14,620 nt of DNA from M55B157 sp965657825. GTDB taxonomy: Bacteria > Actinomycetota > Actinomycetes > S36-B12. The notes below the pieces were generated by a model. That model worked only from the letters and a program-made list of their open reading frames with translations, had not been told where the DNA came from and ran no database searches. A program made the translations under genes and the position numbers. Location: assembly GCA_965657825.1 (NCBI GenBank), contig CBFHQG010000051.1, forward strand, positions 1-14,620. The letters are read 5' to 3'. Shown piece after piece: positions 1 through 5,496 of the stretch. How positions within the stretch are numbered: the first letter of the stretch is position 1; every line of letters begins with the position of its first letter.

Positions 1-10
1 GGCGAATCAT
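1..10 (-). CDS. Possible start of a gene running off the left edge
   Basis: On the minus strand an ATG at 10-8 lies 8 nt after a strong Shine-Dalgarno sequence AAGGAG (complement of 19-24). Only three codons (Met-Ile-Arg) are inside the window, so the product cannot be named. The spacing is ideal, and the site lies about 37 nt after the stop codon of the Thr-rich surface protein on the same strand, which would make this the next gene of the same transcript. The call rests only on the ribosome binding site and the start codon. Confidence 0.35.
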
Positions 11-29
11 CGAAGGTACTCCTTATCGC

Positions 30-56
30 GTGATCAGGATCGGGTGATCAGGATCG
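30..56. repeat. 14-bp tandem duplication over a stop codon
   Basis: GTGATCAGGATCG occurs at 30-42 and again at 44-56 (14-bp period). The second copy contains the TGA stop (complement of 48-50) and the last codons of the Thr-rich surface protein. It looks like a local duplication of the gene's 3' end; it does not form a convincing terminator. Confidence 0.7.
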
Positions 57-917
57 AGAGGCGAGAGCGGATCGCAGGCCGAGGGCACCGACCGCGAAAG
101 CACCCACAGCGGCCAGCCAGCCGATGAGCGGCTTGCCGGGCTCGGGCAGCGGACCACCACCAGCGGCAACACCCGTCGGAACCGTGCCCGCAGCAGGTGT
201 GATGATGACGGTGCCCGGTGTCGTGGTGGTCTCGCCCGGGGAAGGCGTCAGCGTCGTCTCCGTGGGCGACTCCGTCGGGGTCGCGGACGTTGTTCCCGGG
301 GATGGTGTCACCGTGGTTTCCGTCGGCGTCGGTGATGTCGTGCCCGGTGAAGGCGTCACCGTGACCGTCTCAGTGACCGTCGGCGTTGCGGTGGGTTCAC
401 CGGTGACGGTCTCCGTTGCCGTCGACGTCACAGTGATACCCGGGCCCGGCACGACAATGACGTTCGTGACCGTCTGCGTCACGGTCGGTGTCGCCGTCGG
501 ATCGGTTGTCACCGTCTCTGTGACCGTGGGGGTTGCGGTGACAGTCTGAGTCTCGGTAGCCGTAGCCGTCTGGGTCTCGGTGGCAGTCTGGGTCACCGTC
601 GGAGTCAAGGTCGGCTCACTCGTCACCGTCTCGGTAGCTGTGGCTGTTGCCGTCTGGGTCTCGGTAGCTGTGGCTGTTGCCGTCTGGGTCTCGGTGGCCG
701 TAGCTGTAGCCGTCACTGTCTTGGTGACAGTCACCGTCGGCTTAGGTGGGCAGCAACCGTTCCGTGCCTCCGCCTCATCCGCCGAGGCTGTCGTCGGTAC
801 GAGCATGAAGGCCGAGATGGCCATCGCCGTCGCGAAACCCGTCGTACTCGTCACAAGGGCCGATCGCCGACCTGTCCGACGTCGTCGGAATCGACCTGCA
901 GGGTTGTCCTGTGTCAT
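48..917 (-). CDS. Thr/Val/Pro-rich repetitive surface protein with C-terminal membrane anchor
   Basis: Predicted secreted, wall- or membrane-attached protein of 289 residues with no recognised enzymatic domain. Start: the ATG at 917 is preceded by GAGGAG (complement of 924-929) at 6 nt; an in-frame ATG at 935 lacks such a site and lies inside a hairpin. Residues 1-46 form a signal peptide with a very basic n-region (RRRRTGRR), a hydrophobic core and a likely cut after ASA. A Cys-Cys pair follows at 55-56. Residues about 60-240 are a low-complexity stalk of TVT, TATAT and ETQ units changing to TPSPGTT-like units, resembling a mucin-like spacer. The end holds GGGPLPEPG (253-261), a hydrophobic helix (about 264-282) and a short tail with one Arg. 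This has the layout of a sortase signal, but LPEPG departs from LPXTG, so simple membrane anchoring is equally possible. Function is unknown; an adhesin or spacer role is inference. Confidence 0.75.
   Translation of the reverse strand: MTQDNPAGRFRRRRTGRRSALVTSTTGFATAMAISAFMLVPTTASADEAEARNGCCPPKPTVTVTKTVTATATATETQTATATATETQTATATATETVTSEPTLTPTVTQTATETQTATATETQTVTATPTVTETVTTDPTATPTVTQTVTNVIVVPGPGITVTSTATETVTGEPTATPTVTETVTVTPSPGTTSPTPTETTVTPSPGTTSATPTESPTETTLTPSPGETTTTPGTVIITPAAGTVPTGVAAGGGPLPEPGKPLIGWLAAVGAFAVGALGLRSALASRS
631..720. repeat. 30-bp tandem repeats within the Thr-rich protein gene
   Basis: Positions 631-660 and 661-690 are identical 30-base units, and 691-720 is a diverged third copy. 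Each unit encodes ten residues of the Thr/Ala/Glu/Gln stalk (TATATETQ-like). Looser versions of the same period continue toward 540. Because the unit is a multiple of three, gain or loss of copies would change stalk length without breaking the frame. Confidence 0.85.
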
Positions 918-1089
918 GGCACGCTCCTCGTGCATCGAAGGTGTGGTGCCCTTCGACCATGCGTGCTCATCACGTCTTTCAGGCGACTCGCGCCCTACAG
1001 TGACCGGCTCACGATCATCTCTTATTCACCATGCGACCGACTAAAGACCGTTCATCAATCGCCCCGCGGTAAGACGTGTGTCAGGAGTG
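918..1089. other. Intergenic region between dsbB and the Thr-rich protein gene
   Basis: This 172-base gap holds the two leader stem-loops at 919-956 and an AT-richer patch at about 1010-1060 that is the most likely place for a minus-strand promoter. I could not assign convincing -35 and -10 boxes. No small ORF with a ribosome binding site was seen. Confidence 0.4.
919..956 (-). promoter_or_regulatory. Two adjacent stem-loops in the leader of the Thr-rich protein gene
   Basis: On the minus strand, reading toward the gene, a perfect 7-bp inverted repeat (TCGAAGG at 956-950 with CCTTCGA at 941-935, 8-nt loop) is followed at once by a second one (GCACG at 933-929, CGTGC at 923-919). The five-base loop of the second stem is AGGAG, the core of the Shine-Dalgarno sequence, ending 6 nt before the ATG. 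A third pairing is possible between GGCAC in the first loop (950-946) and GTGCC beside the start codon (922-918), which would exclude the second stem. This could modulate translation. No U-tract follows, so it is not an obvious terminator. Confidence 0.5.
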
Positions 1090-1797
1090 TCAGCGAACGC
1101 GACGGCGCTGACGCGAGACCACCCAGAAGCCGATGACCATCGCGATCACCGCGAGCCCGAGCAGGTAGAGGCCACCACCGATGACGCCGGCTCCGTCGAT
1201 ATCCGGTGGATCATCCGGGCACGGACCGAGGCCGCATTCGAAGGGCACAGACGCGGCGATCACCAGTGAGTCGAGCACCACCCAGATGACGACACCCATT
1301 GAGATGCCCAGGATCCACCAGGGTGTGCCGTACGGAGTCTTCAAGATCCCCTCATCGCCGGCCGAGAACTGCCGCGGGAACAGCAGCAGTACCGAGATTC
1401 CGGCGATACCGATGACGAAGGTGATCAGCGCCCAGGTGTACAGGTGCAGGCCGAGGACAGGGGGACCGTAACCGGGATCATCAGGTTGGATATGCAGCAG
1501 GATCTGGCGCACCGAACCAGCGCTGCCCATCAGAGCGGCGAGGATGCTGATCGCGTAGTGCGCAGGGCGCAGCCCCCACATCAGGTTCATGATCGGGCCG
1601 ACAGCCAGACCGATCATGCCCGAGCGCTGCACCAGGCACAGCGGACACGGCTGCTCACCGATACCGAACTGCAAGAACAACGAGCCGGCCAGGACACCGA
1701 GCAATCCGACCAGGGCGACGAGGTTGATCAGCCGCATGATCTGGACCATGCGGATCGTGCCCGGGTCGCTGGCTCGTTCGGTAGACGTCATCGTCAT
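1090..1797 (-). CDS. dsbB: DsbB-family disulfide bond formation protein (quinone-linked thiol oxidase)
   Basis: Integral membrane protein that in this family re-oxidises a secreted DsbA-like thiol oxidase and passes electrons to quinone. The start is the ATG at 1797, 8 nt after GGAGG (complement of 1806-1810), giving 235 residues; the frame stays open to 2040 but that extension is out-of-frame sequence of another gene. TM1 is about 23-45, followed by the active-site GEQPCPLCLVQR (C51, C54). TM2 is about 60-74, TM3 about 80-103, the loop with GLHLYTW at 116-122, TM4 about 122-140. Two more helices follow (about 161-184 and 204-227) and a basic cytoplasmic tail. The second periplasmic loop (about 104-118) lacks the cysteine pair of E. 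coli DsbB. Instead ECGLGPC (C188, C193) lies between TM5 and TM6, predicted outside. It follows a small membrane protein gene by 23 nt, probably as one operon. Confidence 0.88.
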   Translation of the reverse strand: MTMTSTERASDPGTIRMVQIMRLINLVALVGLLGVLAGSLFLQFGIGEQPCPLCLVQRSGMIGLAVGPIMNLMWGLRPAHYAISILAALMGSAGSVRQILLHIQPDDPGYGPPVLGLHLYTWALITFVIGIAGISVLLLFPRQFSAGDEGILKTPYGTPWWILGISMGVVIWVVLDSLVIAASVPFECGLGPCPDDPPDIDGAGVIGGGLYLLGLAVIAMVIGFWVVSRQRRRVR

Positions 1798-1820
1798 CGT
1801 CGTTTCCTCCCTCAACCCAC

Positions 1821-1997
1821 TCAGAAGCTCAACGGGATCGGGTCGGTCATGTGGAATCGCAGCATCGCAAGGGTGTACACGATCGACACCAGTGCCATCG
1901 GGATCGTCCACCGCTTGTGCAGGAAGATCCCGACGTACGTCACCGCCCACAGGACGAAGATGAGGAACATCACGGGCCGACCGTAGCGAAGAATCAC
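1821..1997 (-). CDS. Small two-helix membrane protein upstream of dsbB
   Basis: A 58-codon frame read from a GTG at 1997 gives a protein starting VILRYGRPVMFL, with two hydrophobic helices (about residues 9-25 and 32-46) separated by HKRW, ending in MTDPIPLSF. Third codon positions are nearly all G or C, whereas the overlapping frame continuous with dsbB gives an Asp/Arg/Pro/His-rich shadow, so this is the coding frame. It ends 23 nt before the dsbB start. The start is uncertain: no clear Shine-Dalgarno precedes 1997, and a GTG at 1973 lies 6 nt after TACGGT (complement of 1980-1985), a TANNNT -10 element that could give a leaderless mRNA of about 50 codons. I do not recognise the family. A role with DsbB is suggested only by position. 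Confidence 0.65.
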   Translation of the reverse strand: MILRYGRPVMFLIFVLWAVTYVGIFLHKRWTIPMALVSIVYTLAMLRFHMTDPIPLSF

Positions 1998-2135
1998 ACG
2001 TCCGCGGAGGTTTTCGGTGGAGGTCGGCCGAAGCCGTCATCCCGGGTCCTCCCGGTGTTCACCCGAGCGGGCGGCTACCGTAGCGGCCACCACCACCGGA
2101 CCGGCCCGATACGCAATACCCGGGAGGGCATCGCG

Positions 2136-3047
2136 ATGAACATCCTCGTAGGGGTTGCTCCCGACGACGCTGGTGACGATGCCCTGGCCCTCGCCGCCGT
2201 CCTCGCCCGACTGACCGGCGCCCGAGTGATCCTCGGCCACGTGTATCCACCACCGTATGAGTTCCCCAGCCTGACCGCTGTCGATGCCGAATGGCGAGCC
2301 TTCATCGAGGAGCGAGCCGAGATCATCCTGGAACGAGCCCGGGAGGTCCTGGCCCGCGAGTGGGGCATCGTCGATGTCGACTCGGTGGTGGCCGCACACA
2401 CCTCACGTGGCCGCGGGCTACTCGCACTCATCGAGCAGGTCGATGCCCGCATCGTCGTCATCGGCCCCGCACCAGGGAGCGAGAAAGGCCAGATCAGCCT
2501 CGGGTCGATCTCCGACCGACTCCTGCATGGGTCCTCGGCCGCAGTCGCACTCGCACCCGAGGGCTACCGCGATTCTGCACCCGATGATCTGGACCGGATC
2601 GTCGTGGGATTCCGCACGGGCGAGGAATCAGAACAGGCTGTCCGCACCGCGCTGCGCCTCGCTGGCGAGGGAGGCCAGCCGACCGTCGAACTACTCACCC
2701 TCGTCCTGCGACCCACCCGTCTCGTCGGTGCGCGTAGGAGGAAGGACGCCGAGCAGGCACTGGTCGAGTTGATGATGCAGCGTGCCGATCAAGAACAGCG
2801 AGACTGCCTGGCCTCCCTCGATCTGTCGCAGATTCCCGGCCGTGTCGTGCGCGGTGACACGACCGGTCGGGCACTCTCCCGTTTCGATTGGCATGAGGGG
2901 GATCTTCTGTGCCTGGCGTCGAGCATCGAGGGCCCGCTGCACCGCGTGGTCCTCGGTGACATGACCCACAAGATCCTGCGCAACAGCGATGTACCGGCGA
3001 TCGTGCTGCCTCGCGCCTTCGAACTGCGCCCGGGAGGCGAAGGGTGA
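2136..3047 (+). CDS. Tandem universal stress protein
   Basis: Cytoplasmic protein of 303 residues made of two UspA-like alpha/beta domains (about 1-145 and 152-295), each starting with a hydrophobic strand (MNILVGVAPDD; DRIVVGFRTGEES). Proteins of this family often bind ATP and support survival in stress or hypoxia. Domain 1 ends with LGSISDRLLHGSSAAVALAP (122-141), close to the usual nucleotide-binding loop. Domain 2 has VLGDMTHKILRNSDVPAIVLP (272-292), in which the usual glycine/serine residues are partly replaced, so one domain may bind poorly. The start is the ATG at 2136, 8 nt after GGAGG (2123-2127); the frame is open further upstream but without Usp homology. The stop overlaps the GTG of the threonine aldolase by 4 nt. 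It is divergent from the dsbB operon. Confidence 0.87.
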   Translation: MNILVGVAPDDAGDDALALAAVLARLTGARVILGHVYPPPYEFPSLTAVDAEWRAFIEERAEIILERAREVLAREWGIVDVDSVVAAHTSRGRGLLALIEQVDARIVVIGPAPGSEKGQISLGSISDRLLHGSSAAVALAPEGYRDSAPDDLDRIVVGFRTGEESEQAVRTALRLAGEGGQPTVELLTLVLRPTRLVGARRRKDAEQALVELMMQRADQEQRDCLASLDLSQIPGRVVRGDTTGRALSRFDWHEGDLLCLASSIEGPLHRVVLGDMTHKILRNSDVPAIVLPRAFELRPGGEG

Positions 3048-4078
3048 GCGACCGCGGATTCGCCAGCGACAACTATGCCGGGATCCATCCGGAGATCCTC
3101 ACCGCACTGACCGAGGTCAACTCCGGGCATCAACCGGCCTACGGCGACGACGCCGTCACCGCTCGACTAGGGGAGGTCATCCGCGGGCAGTTCGGGGAAC
3201 AGGCGCAGGTGTTCTGCGTGTTCAACGGCACCGGAGCGAATGTCGTGGCCCTGCAGAGTGCCTGCCGACCATGGGAGGCGGTCATCTGCGCGCGCAACGC
3301 CCACATCGATGCTGACGAGGGCGGAGCACCGGAACGGGTGGCGGGCATCAAACTGCACACCATCGCAACCACCGATGGCAAACTCACCCCCGAGTTGATC
3401 GACGCGCAAGCCTGGGGTTTCGGTGTCGTTCATCGTGCGCAACCACGCGTCGTGAGCATCACGCAGTCGACTGAACTCGGCACGGTGTACACCGCCGATG
3501 AGATCCGTGCGATCACGACGCACGCGCACAACCATGGATTAGTTGTGCACCTTGATGGTGCGCGCATCAGCAACGCGGCGTCGAGTCTAGGTTCGTCTCT
3601 GCGCGACTTCACCACAGATGCCGCGGTCGACCTAGTGTCACTCGGTGGCACCAAGAACGGGGCACTCGCCGCCGAAGCAGTCGTGGTGTTGAATCCCGAT
3701 CTGGCCGATGCCGTGCCCTTCGTCCGCAAGACGTTCATGCAGTTGTCCTCCAAGATGCGCTTCACCAGTGCCCAGTTGATCGCGCTGTTCGACGGTGATC
3801 TGTGGCGGCGCAGCGCCGACCACGCCAATGCGATGGCCGCCCGCCTATCCGAGGGACTCGCCGCGATCGACGGGGTGCGCATCACCCAGCCCACGCAGGC
3901 CAATGCGGTGTTCGCGGTGCTGCCCGCCGAGGTCACCGTTCGACTCCAGCAGCGCCACCACTTCTACGTCTGGGACCACCTGACCGGGGAGGTGCGGCTG
4001 ATGTGCGCCTGGGACACCGAGGCGGGCGACGTCAACGCCTTCCTGGCCGATGTCGCGACCGAGATGGCGAAGGTGTGA
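3044..4078 (+). CDS. Threonine aldolase / beta-eliminating lyase family PLP enzyme
   Basis: Fold-type I PLP enzyme of 344 residues, most likely low-specificity L-threonine aldolase, splitting L-threonine or allo-threonine into glycine and acetaldehyde. Visible motifs are SDNYAGIHP near the N-terminus, FNGTGANV (60-67), NAHIDADEGG (85-94, with the PLP-stacking His at 87), TQSTELGTVYT (140-150), HLDGAR (169-174, Asp171 to the PLP nitrogen) and SLGGTKNG (199-206) with Lys204 as the Schiff-base lysine. The length fits the family. Start is GTG at 3044 with GGAGG 6 nt upstream (3033-3037), inside the end of the Usp gene, so the two are translationally coupled. Substrate choice among beta-hydroxy amino acids cannot be read from the sequence. 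Downstream lies a 125-base gap before the L,D-transpeptidase. Confidence 0.88.
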   Translation: MSDRGFASDNYAGIHPEILTALTEVNSGHQPAYGDDAVTARLGEVIRGQFGEQAQVFCVFNGTGANVVALQSACRPWEAVICARNAHIDADEGGAPERVAGIKLHTIATTDGKLTPELIDAQAWGFGVVHRAQPRVVSITQSTELGTVYTADEIRAITTHAHNHGLVVHLDGARISNAASSLGSSLRDFTTDAAVDLVSLGGTKNGALAAEAVVVLNPDLADAVPFVRKTFMQLSSKMRFTSAQLIALFDGDLWRRSADHANAMAARLSEGLAAIDGVRITQPTQANAVFAVLPAEVTVRLQQRHHFYVWDHLTGEVRLMCAWDTEAGDVNAFLADVATEMAKV

Positions 4079-4131
4079 CTCCCAGATCACGGACTGATCA
4101 CGATTCAGTGACCGGAAGCCGGGCATGACCT

Positions 4132-4181
4132 GTCTAAACGGACATTTCGGGATTACGTCACTAGCGTTACCCCACGTCACT
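4132..4181 (+). promoter_or_regulatory. Putative promoter with tandem GTNAC repeats before the L,D-transpeptidase gene
   Basis: ACGTCACT occurs twice (4155-4162 and 4174-4181) with GTTACC between (4166-4171), giving three GTNAC half-sites with starts at 4157, 4166 and 4176, about one helix turn apart. A further GTGACC is at 4108-4113. Direct GTNAC repeats are the binding pattern of the actinobacterial response regulator MtrA, which is known to control cell-wall enzymes. A possible promoter is CGGACA (4139-4144), 17 bp, TAGCGT (4162-4167). The -10 would overlap the repeats. A further direct repeat, GATCACG at 4085-4091 and 4096-4102, has no assigned role. Confidence 0.4.
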
Positions 4182-4203
4182 GGTCTTTCATAGGAGCATG
4201 AGC

Positions 4204-5250
4204 ATGGGGCAGCATGCCCGCCCGCGGGGGCGTGCAGAATCATGGCGCAGCGCGGCTCGCGCCATCGTCGTCTGGACCGGCATCGTCGTCCTGGGCGCTG
4301 TGGCCCTTGGCAGCGGTGCCGCCCTCGGTCAGTTCACCCCCCTGCGTGCCGATCTCCTCTCGGCCGAGCCGAGCCCCGAGCCCACCCCCACCCCGACTGC
4401 CGAGGCGAATCCTGAGCCGGTCGTCGAGGAGGAACCACCCCCGGCACCCTCGGTCCCCCGCGACGACACCCTGCCTGACGGCATGTACGCCGTCGACGTC
4501 GCGAGCGTCTACCCGCGTGAAACCGAGGAGAAGTTCGGGGTCGGCATCGTCATCCGCATCATGTTCACCGCTCCCGTCCCGGCCGAGATGCGCCCGGTTC
4601 TCGAACGCACGGCGATCGTCACGACGAGCAAACCGATCGGCCTGGGCACCTGGTCGTGGCCCGACGACTACACGATGATCTATCGACCCGAGGAGTTCTG
4701 GCCCGCGCACACGACGGTGACGTTGACGTCGAGCTGGGTCGAAGACGGGCTGGCGACCTTCGACCCCAGTCGCACGATCACCATCGGTCGGGAGCAGATC
4801 CTGAGCATCCGTCAGAGCACCCAGGTCGCCACCCTGTTCCGCAACGGCAGGTTGATCCGCGAGATCCCGGTATCACTGGGCAAGCCGACCTGGGAAACCG
4901 CATCCGGTATCAAGACGGTCATGGAGCGCTACGAGGTCAAGCGTATGGTCAACCCCGGGCCCCGCGAGCCCTACGACGTCCAGGTGCCCTACGCGCTGCG
5001 CATCACGCCCAATGGCGAATTCCTGCACGCTGCCCCCTGGAACCTCTACAACCTCGGCCGGGCACCGACCTCTCACGGCTGCACCAACATGAGCATGGAG
5101 GACGGCCGATGGTTCTTCGAGAACGCCTACGAGGGTGATCCGGTGATCACCCACGGCACCGGCCGCGATGTCGCCTGGGATCAAGGCCCCGGCGCCTCCT
5201 GGAACATCGACTGGTCGGACTGGCAGGCCAGCGCCGCCGCACTCCCCTAG
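4204..5250 (+). CDS. Membrane-anchored L,D-transpeptidase (YkuD domain)
   Basis: Peptidoglycan cross-linking enzyme making 3-3 bonds between diaminopimelate residues, acting outside the membrane. Start: AGGAG at 4192-4196 is 7 nt before ATG 4204 but only 1 nt from ATG 4198, so 4204 is preferred (348 residues). Order: basic N-terminus, uncleaved or signal helix (about 18-43, no lipobox Cys), Pro/Glu-rich linker (about 55-87), an immunoglobulin-like region (about 90-195), then the YkuD domain (about 197-320). Catalytic residues are visible: His275 in GEFLHAAPW and SHGCTNMS (290-297) with Cys293. A Trp-rich tail (ASWNIDWSDWQAS) follows, as in actinobacterial Ldt enzymes with a C-terminal cap. 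It is predicted to be insensitive to most penicillins but sensitive to carbapenems, from family knowledge. GTNAC repeats upstream suggest MtrA control. Confidence 0.93.
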   Translation: MGQHARPRGRAESWRSAARAIVVWTGIVVLGAVALGSGAALGQFTPLRADLLSAEPSPEPTPTPTAEANPEPVVEEEPPPAPSVPRDDTLPDGMYAVDVASVYPRETEEKFGVGIVIRIMFTAPVPAEMRPVLERTAIVTTSKPIGLGTWSWPDDYTMIYRPEEFWPAHTTVTLTSSWVEDGLATFDPSRTITIGREQILSIRQSTQVATLFRNGRLIREIPVSLGKPTWETASGIKTVMERYEVKRMVNPGPREPYDVQVPYALRITPNGEFLHAAPWNLYNLGRAPTSHGCTNMSMEDGRWFFENAYEGDPVITHGTGRDVAWDQGPGASWNIDWSDWQASAAALP

Positions 5251-5328
5251 CCGCCCTCCGCGCGCCGACGACCCCGGCATGCGGCATGATCAATTCTTCC
5301 CGCGAAACCGGTGAAGGAGGGGCGCACC

Positions 5329-5496
5329 GTGGATTTGGTCGAGGGGCTTCGACTCGTCGCGAGCCAGGGCGCCCCCGCTCAAGCCCTGCGGGCAGGTGAA
5401 CTCCTCGAGGCGCTCTCCCACGATGACCCCGCCGCATCAGCACCAGCCCGGGCACTCCTCGAGGCCTTCCTCCACGATCCGGATCTGTGGCGATGA
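5329..5496 (+). CDS. Small helical protein coupled to helD
   Basis: A 55-residue protein, MDLVEGLRLVASQ at its start and LLEAFLHDPDLWR at its end, rich in Ala, Leu and acidic residues and probably a few short alpha helices without a membrane segment. The start is GTG at 5329, 8 nt after an excellent GGAGG (5316-5320); an in-frame GTG at 5311 would put that ribosome binding site inside the gene. Its TGA (5494-5496) overlaps the ATG of the HelD ATPase (5493) in ATGA, the typical sign of translational coupling, and helD has no strong ribosome binding site of its own. I do not recognise the family. The coupling suggests a protein made in step with HelD or a leader-type ORF that sets HelD output; both are inference. 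Confidence 0.65.
   Translation: MDLVEGLRLVASQGAPAQALRAGELLEALSHDDPAASAPARALLEAFLHDPDLWR

Noticed and set aside
935..956. First leader hairpin as an intrinsic terminator.
   Set aside because: It is followed by a ribosome binding site and start codon, with no T-run.
124..1044. Long plus-strand open frames opposite the Thr-rich surface protein gene (Val/Gly-rich translations).
   Set aside because: They are antisense shadows produced by the repetitive ACN/GTN codons; they have no ribosome binding site or signal peptide, and the minus-strand product has a coherent secreted-protein layout.
1798..2040. N-terminal extension of DsbB to an ATG at 2040 that does have GGGAGG upstream.
   Set aside because: The extension is Asp/Arg/Pro-rich, unlike a membrane protein, and overlaps a hydrophobic frame with better codon use. 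A strong ribosome binding site lies right before ATG 1797.
1851..2135. Upstream extension of the universal stress protein frame.
   Set aside because: It runs antisense through the small membrane protein, and the Usp fold starts exactly at the ATG after GGAGG.
5251..5328. Rifamycin-associated element upstream of the HelD operon.
   Set aside because: No inverted repeat of the expected type could be seen in the gap before the operon.
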